Below are positions 31,749-35,631 of a stretch of 35,631 nucleotides of DNA, piece after piece. Source of the DNA: Candidatus Melainabacteria bacterium (GTDB lineage Bacteria; Cyanobacteriota; Vampirovibrionia; Obscuribacterales; Obscuribacteraceae); the NCBI GenBank assembly GCA_003151275.1, contig PLXC01000093.1:1-35631 (forward strand), given 5' to 3'. Each line of letters starts with the position of its first letter. Position 1 is the first letter of the stretch. The notes below the pieces were generated by a model that searched no databases, was not told the DNA's origin, and saw nothing but the letters and a program-made list of their open reading frames with translations. The position numbers and the translations under genes are program-made.

Positions 31749-33464
31749 CTATGGAACGAAGTAGCTAATCACCCAGAGCAGGGCAATGAAGGCGAAAACC
31801 AGTCCGATCCTCGTTCCAGTTGACATAGATCCGTCTTTGCTTGGACCCATTCGTCCTCCGAGAAAGAAAACGACCGCAAAACACGCACAAAAAAGCGGCG
31901 TGAAGTAGTGAATCATCCATAGTGGCGTGCTGCTATTCGGCAATTTAACTATGCAGATTTTCGGCGGTCGACCAGCTTTAGAAGCCTTTGGATGATCAGG
32001 AACATATTGTTTACCGTTACTCATTCCGACAAGATAGATCGTCCCCGGAATGGATCCAGCAATGAACTTACTGTTTCGATCAAAGCCATGTGCATAAAAT
32101 TCACGCACATCTCCTGACGCTAATTTATGCACAACACTCAAACAGTGGATTGCACCTGGATAACCAGCGGCTTCCTTGAGCCACTTCGCGTTCTCTGTCG
32201 CCTCTAGAATTTTTTCCACCGGCATATTAACCACAGGCACATCGACAACTTCTTGCACATTTGTAGTACCGTTCTCAATTCTGTCGATTGATGGCATCTC
32301 GGGTCTGCCACTGACGGCGTTTTGACCAAGATCACCAAGTAGAATATCCCCTCGTTGATGTGGATATTCTCGACGCTGCTGAAACCACGAACTAGCAATC
32401 TTGGCGATCAATTCTAGCTGACGCACCACTTTTACTTCAGGGCCATTCTTCGAATACAAAACCGTTCCGTCTTCACGTTGCAAACCCGACGGAGTTTCTT
32501 CAAACCAAATTTCCTTATTCACGAGAGAACTTAAAATCGAATCTTTGAAATCCATCAAATCCGGGCCCATAGCGGTTATCGTAGAGGCATAGGCTTGAGA
32601 TCCAACTTTGTAACTTGGTTCTCCCTTCGGCGAGATTACTAAATCAAGGTAACCATCAGATGTTTTATACGCGGTATTTTTAAGATGATTTAGTTGAGAC
32701 GGTCTTGCTGAGCTTGAATTCAACACGCCGAAAACAAGGTAAGCACAGAACAGAAGCACGCCCGCCGTCACTAGTGAAATCAGCACACCGCTGGATCGCC
32801 CAAGGGCAATCAGCAATTCTTGCCGAGCATCGTCCTTGTTACTATCATTCTTCTTATCTTTACCAGGTCTCTTCAGCGGCACCAGTTGATCATCTTCGGA
32901 GAATCTGCTGGATGTTTCCTTTGTATTGCGCGAATTTGATCGCTTAGGCAACGACGCCGGAGAAACAACATTATTTGATTGCCCAGGCAACGATGCCGGC
33001 GAAACAACAGTGTTAGTTTGCTCGTGCTTAACTGGCGTTTTCACGTCTGGCACAGGACGACTCAGCGCCGCCATTGAAGACATCGACATCTGGTTGGCGC
33101 GCCGAAACAACGTCTCAGCATCTTCGGTTAGCCCCAACTGTTGGTAGGTTGTAGCTAGCCGCAGGACCATATCGACAACACTGGGATGTTTTTTCCCAAG
33201 CACCTTTTCGCCGATCGCGAGCAGTCGCTTGTAATGTGGCATCGCCTCGTTGTAGCGGCCCATTTGATAGTAAATATCGCCAAGACTTTGCAAGCACGCA
33301 ATCGTATCTGGATCGCCTGCACCGTATACCCGCTCCAGCACATTAAGAGCGCGACCATAGATTGGCTCGGCATCTATGAAGTTGCCTTGTTTAAAAAGTT
33401 TGGCAGCGTACTCTAGCGATGCCGCGACATCGATGAGCTCTCGTTCAGTTTCTCCGGAATACAT
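31749..33464 (-). CDS. TPR protein with transmembrane segments
   Basis: A 571-residue protein. The N-terminus has about three tetratricopeptide repeats of the kinesin-light-chain type (AAKLFKQGNFIDAEPIYGRAL, LGDIYYQMGRYNEAMPHYKR, LATTYQQLGLTEDAETLFRR; residues ~16-130). A linker holds two 13-residue tandem units (VVSPASLPGQSNN / VVSPASLPKRSNS) and a basic stretch. A transmembrane helix follows near 228-250 (SSGVLISLVTAGVLLFCAYL), then an extracytoplasmic region of ~250 residues, then two C-terminal helices (FTPLFCACFAVVFFLGG; IGLVFAFIALLWVISYF). Probably a membrane scaffold; no enzymatic motif seen. Confidence 0.8.
   Translation of the reverse strand: MYSGETERELIDVAASLEYAAKLFKQGNFIDAEPIYGRALNVLERVYGAGDPDTIACLQSLGDIYYQMGRYNEAMPHYKRLLAIGEKVLGKKHPSVVDMVLRLATTYQQLGLTEDAETLFRRANQMSMSSMAALSRPVPDVKTPVKHEQTNTVVSPASLPGQSNNVVSPASLPKRSNSRNTKETSSRFSEDDQLVPLKRPGKDKKNDSNKDDARQELLIALGRSSGVLISLVTAGVLLFCAYLVFGVLNSSSARPSQLNHLKNTAYKTSDGYLDLVISPKGEPSYKVGSQAYASTITAMGPDLMDFKDSILSSLVNKEIWFEETPSGLQREDGTVLYSKNGPEVKVVRQLELIAKIASSWFQQRREYPHQRGDILLGDLGQNAVSGRPEMPSIDRIENGTTNVQEVVDVPVVNMPVEKILEATENAKWLKEAAGYPGAIHCLSVVHKLASGDVREFYAHGFDRNSKFIAGSIPGTIYLVGMSNGKQYVPDHPKASKAGRPPKICIVKLPNSSTPLWMIHYFTPLFCACFAVVFFLGGRMGPSKDGSMSTGTRIGLVFAFIALLWVISYFVP
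32944..33021. repeat. Two tandem 39-bp units in the TPR gene linker
   Basis: Units beginning at about 32944 and 32983 share AGGCAACGA(C/T)GCCGG(A/C)GAAACAACA with an exact 39-bp offset, encoding VVSPASLP-type repeats. Frame preserved. Confidence 0.75.
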
Positions 33465-33529
33465 GCACCAATCTCATGCGGTTAGGTTACATAGGAAACA
33501 TACCCGAAATCGATGGATTAAGTGTAGTG

Positions 33530-33994
33530 TCAACGGTTCCTGCTCAAGCTGCTCTGAGTTCCGTGCCATCTGAAAAAGTCGCCACTTAGAATGGCTCGAC
33601 GGGCAGCATCGACGTCTGTTTGGGTCATGGCGGAAGATGATGAAGCAGCCGAATTACCTCCGCCGTAAACAGGCGTAGACTCGACTTGAGAAGCACTGAT
33701 TCCAGGCTGCCCTTGCCATGTATAGCCAGATTTGGGAGCAATGCTTGTCGCATTTTCGGACAAACCGTTAGCATTCTGATAACTCGTCGGTTCCGAACTT
33801 GACCATTGGTTGCTTTGCACAGATGTTGGGGCAACCTCGTTACGGACCGAAGAGGAATCGCTCGGTAGTCTTGCAGCAATTTGTTTCAGTCTGGGTGGTT
33901 GCCTTCCATAGCGAGGCTGATTTTGAGCCCAAGCGGACTGGGGAATGAGGGCGTAAGCGATAGTAATTAGTATAAAGAATTTAAAAGTACACAT
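33530..33994 (-). CDS. Small secreted protein, Ser/Gln-rich
   Basis: A protein of 154 residues from ATG 33994 (GGGAGG five bases upstream); an in-frame upstream ATG at 34018 lacks that support. Signal peptide MCTFKFFILITIAYALIPQSAWA, then a Pro/Arg-rich start and a Ser/Asn/Gln-rich low-complexity body. The end contains TQTDVDAARRAILSGDFFRWHG. Unknown function; an AGTTGC/GCAACT inverted repeat lies just upstream (34006-34020). Confidence 0.68.
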   Translation of the reverse strand: MCTFKFFILITIAYALIPQSAWAQNQPRYGRQPPRLKQIAARLPSDSSSVRNEVAPTSVQSNQWSSSEPTSYQNANGLSENATSIAPKSGYTWQGQPGISASQVESTPVYGGGNSAASSSSAMTQTDVDAARRAILSGDFFRWHGTQSSLSRNR

Positions 33995-34126
33995 AGAACC
34001 TCCCAAGTTGCAATGCAACTCCGGTCACTAAAAATCTGGTTGTTGGTAACTTGGCTCCTAAAGCTTATATACGAACAGACAGTTTTTTGGAAATTGAGTT
34101 TGGATCGCGACTTCGTTTTGTTCAAG

Positions 34127-34143
34127 GCGGATTGGAAATCCGC
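34127..34143. repeat. Intergenic hairpin GCGGATT-GGA-AATCCGC
   Basis: A perfect 7-bp stem with a 3-base loop between the secreted-protein gene and the terminator at 34171-34197. Strand of action unknown. Confidence 0.45.
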
Positions 34144-34170
34144 GCTCCATTTCGAAAGGCCTCCGATATG

Positions 34171-34197
34171 AAAGGAGCCAATAATGCTGGCTCCTTT
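34171..34197 (-). terminator. Strong terminator hairpin after the gene at 34218-34937
   Basis: AAAGGAGCCA (34171-34180) and TGGCTCCTTT (34188-34197) form a perfect 10-bp stem with a 7-base loop, 20 bases past the stop of the minus-strand gene. The T-rich arm on either strand makes it able to work in both directions. Confidence 0.75.
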
Positions 34198-34217
34198 CTT
34201 CGTGTTAAATGTGGAAT

Positions 34218-34937
34218 TCAGCGCCCAGAGTAAGTTTCGGAAGCAACTTTAATGCGGTACCAATAGTCCTTGAGAGCTTCCCCTGGAGGAGGTGGTTGCT
34301 TGAATCCTTCCCCTGTTCCCATCGGATTGTGGATAGTATGAGCCTCTCGAACGCCGTCCTCATATTCTTTTGTAGCCTTATCCAATGCCTTCAATTCGGC
34401 TGGAGTCATGTGAGCACGAACATCATTGGCAATCTGTTGCTCAGCTTTTTGTACACGCTTATCAACTTCGTCGTGTATTGGACAATTTGGTGCCTCAGGA
34501 AATTTGGCATTGATATTCGCCTGCAGTCCCCAATGAGCTTTTTCCTCGTTGTACTTATCAAGCTTCTTTTGCTCTTCTTGATACTCTTGGTATTTCTTCT
34601 GCTCAGCCGGATTTTTACTATTCTTCATGTCATCAACAACTTTGTCTTTGACGTGGTCAACGATGGTCTCGCCATGATATCCGAAGAAATCTTTGACCTT
34701 GTTCCAAGTGTGCTCCCATCCTGTTGATTTATCAGGTGCTTTTTGATCAAACCCAGTTAAATCAATCCCGGGCAAAATGTCTTTCATTGACCCTTCTTTC
34801 AGCGGCAGACCAATTCCTCCAAAACAGCCATGACCGCCGCTTCCGTAGATCGAAATCCTGGTAGCGTCCAACGCGTCGACTTTAGTAAGATTTGAATGAC
34901 CAGATTCTTTAACATCGTCACAGTTCTTTAAGCTCAT
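34218..34937 (-). CDS. Hypothetical protein with charged coiled-coil-like centre
   Basis: A 239-residue protein without a signal peptide. An N-terminal Gly-rich patch (YGSGGHGCFGGIGLPL) is followed by a very Lys/Glu/Gln-rich helical section (NPAEQKKYQEYQEEQKKLD) and a second helix rich in Asp/Lys (VDKRVQKAEQQIANDVRAH). Start ATG 34937 is supported by AGGAG eight bases upstream. No domain recognised. Confidence 0.7.
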   Translation of the reverse strand: MSLKNCDDVKESGHSNLTKVDALDATRISIYGSGGHGCFGGIGLPLKEGSMKDILPGIDLTGFDQKAPDKSTGWEHTWNKVKDFFGYHGETIVDHVKDKVVDDMKNSKNPAEQKKYQEYQEEQKKLDKYNEEKAHWGLQANINAKFPEAPNCPIHDEVDKRVQKAEQQIANDVRAHMTPAELKALDKATKEYEDGVREAHTIHNPMGTGEGFKQPPPPGEALKDYWYRIKVASETYSGR

Positions 34938-35223
34938 ATTTAAGCTCCTAGTAAATTTGGGCTGTGGTCATCAAAACGTAAACAACAAATGTCGTTCCTG
35001 GCAGTTCTGTGATGAGTGCGGCTACTCTAGCCTCCTTATATAATCGATCGCGTGTGACAACTTAGTGACATATTCGTGACCGGTTCGAGGCAAAGGCAGA
35101 TGAGAACGCTGCTCAAGGTTTATATCCGTCGCAAGTTCTTTTTGGACAGAGAATCAAACAAATTTATCGGCAACCGAAAAACGTACAATAAGTTCGCTTG
35201 ATTGGCATCCCAAACTAGAATCA
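34938..35223. other. Intergenic region upstream of the hypothetical protein
   Basis: About 286 bp without a supported gene. On the minus strand an AT-rich TATATAAGGAGG element (around 35034-35046) suggests a promoter or ribosome-site-like region, but its -35 spacing is poor. Confidence 0.35.
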
Positions 35224-35631
35224 CTACTTTTGGCGAAACAACGTAATGGTAGATCCATCAGGCAGTGGGCGGCTTGCCATCTCAGTAAAGCGTCGATCCG
35301 ATTTAACGAACTGCTTCAGTTGTTCGAAAGCTTTTTCAGATGCTTGATCAGCGAAGCCTTGATAGTGATTCTCGCTTTGGATTAGGTACCACTGGTAGTA
35401 CAACGCTTTCTCAGGAGAGAAACTGGCGGTGTCGCCGCCTATCGTGTAGACCCGAGAGGTTGTTGGCTTAACCGCGCTATTCAAATCCCGAGCAATCAGT
35501 TCAAAAGTATGCACATTCAAATCAGGTGAGTTGGAAAGAATATTCAGCCAAACGGTGTTTCCATTTTCAGTCTTGTCGATAGTCTTTACGACCCAATATT
35601 GTCCCCAATCCACATCTGGTCTGGGATTGAC
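35224..35631 (-). CDS. C-terminal part of a probable membrane glycosyltransferase, 5' end off the right edge
   Basis: The minus-strand frame is open from the right edge to a stop at 35224; 135 residues are visible (beginning VNPRPDVDWGQYWVVKTI). A soluble alpha/beta region includes TFELIARDLNSAV and YYQWYLIQSENHYQGFAD, ending in RFTEMASRPLPDGSTITLFRQ. The ending, a short beta strand with PDGSTxxLxRx, resembles the periplasmic C-terminus of GT39/ArnT-type membrane glycosyltransferases. With the membrane part outside the window, this is an inference. Confidence 0.6.
   Translation of the reverse strand, partial: VNPRPDVDWGQYWVVKTIDKTENGNTVWLNILSNSPDLNVHTFELIARDLNSAVKPTTSRVYTIGGDTASFSPEKALYYQWYLIQSENHYQGFADQASEKAFEQLKQFVKSDRRFTEMASRPLPDGSTITLFRQK

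Noticed and set aside
34209..34727. Hydrophobic plus-strand open frame of 172 codons
   Set aside because: It is the antisense shadow of the Lys/Glu-rich gene at 34218-34937, whose complement naturally reads as Leu/Phe-rich sequence.
1..35631. CRISPR arrays, insertion sequences, prophage or anti-phage defence genes
   Set aside because: No regularly spaced repeats, transposase, integrase, capsid or recognised defence-domain sequence was seen anywhere in the window.

Overview
The window is 35.6 kb of gene-dense bacterial chromosome with mid-range GC (by eye about half). Genes tend to have short overlaps and clear AGGAGG-type ribosome sites. I see no phage, insertion sequence, CRISPR array, rRNA or tRNA. 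Many secreted or membrane proteins are unfamiliar, and several carry short tandem repeats. That style, with a complete trp operon and a VIT/VWA membrane protein, suggests a soil or sludge diderm. My best guess is the non-photosynthetic cyanobacterial relatives (Vampirovibrionia/Melainabacteria, for example Obscuribacterales). The taxonomy is inference only.

Region 1 (1-2994): a truncated minus-strand gene with a possible cell-wall-hydrolase-like end, a small secreted protein, and a stand-alone Clp N-domain protein. A start-less open frame and a long intergenic region follow.

Region 2 (2995-10326) is the centrepiece. Five plus-strand genes encode a histidine ammonia-lyase homologue without the Ala-Ser-Gly cofactor triad, a urocanase homologue with a changed C-terminal substrate region, a DUF917 protein, a cyclic-amidohydrolase (hydantoinase) homologue and an M20 N-carbamoyl-amino-acid hydrolase homologue. 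Set and order match the published five-step ergothioneine catabolic pathway: ergothionase, thiourocanate hydratase, thiohydantoin desulfurase, hydantoin-propionate hydrolase, N-carbamoylglutamate hydrolase. It would take ergothioneine to trimethylamine, H2S, CO2, NH3 and glutamate. The last gene is set apart by 285 bp holding a small reading frame and a perfect 13-bp hairpin that covers its ribosome site and start codon.

Region 3 (10327-17436): two convergent tiny membrane proteins, a secreted protein that apparently starts at CTG, an overlapping pair (DUF547 and secreted DUF255/thioredoxin), a PPC/DUF296 protein, a SprT-like protein, a DUF378 membrane protein and two small conserved-looking ORFs.

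Region 4 (17540-24350, minus strand): a compact trpEGDCFBA operon with overlapping genes. Upstream lies a 28-residue leader peptide with four Trp codons, a strong rho-independent terminator and a competing antiterminator: a classic ribosome-mediated attenuator. trpF carries an in-frame GCCGGC-type repeat duplication at its end.

Region 5 (24600-35631) is accessory: a secreted protein, a VIT/VWA membrane protein, a decayed ECF sigma factor, a repeat-rich secreted protein, a two-part protein with a C-terminal methyltransferase, a gene fragment, a TPR membrane protein, further secreted or unknown proteins, and the C-terminus of a probable membrane glycosyltransferase running off the right edge.
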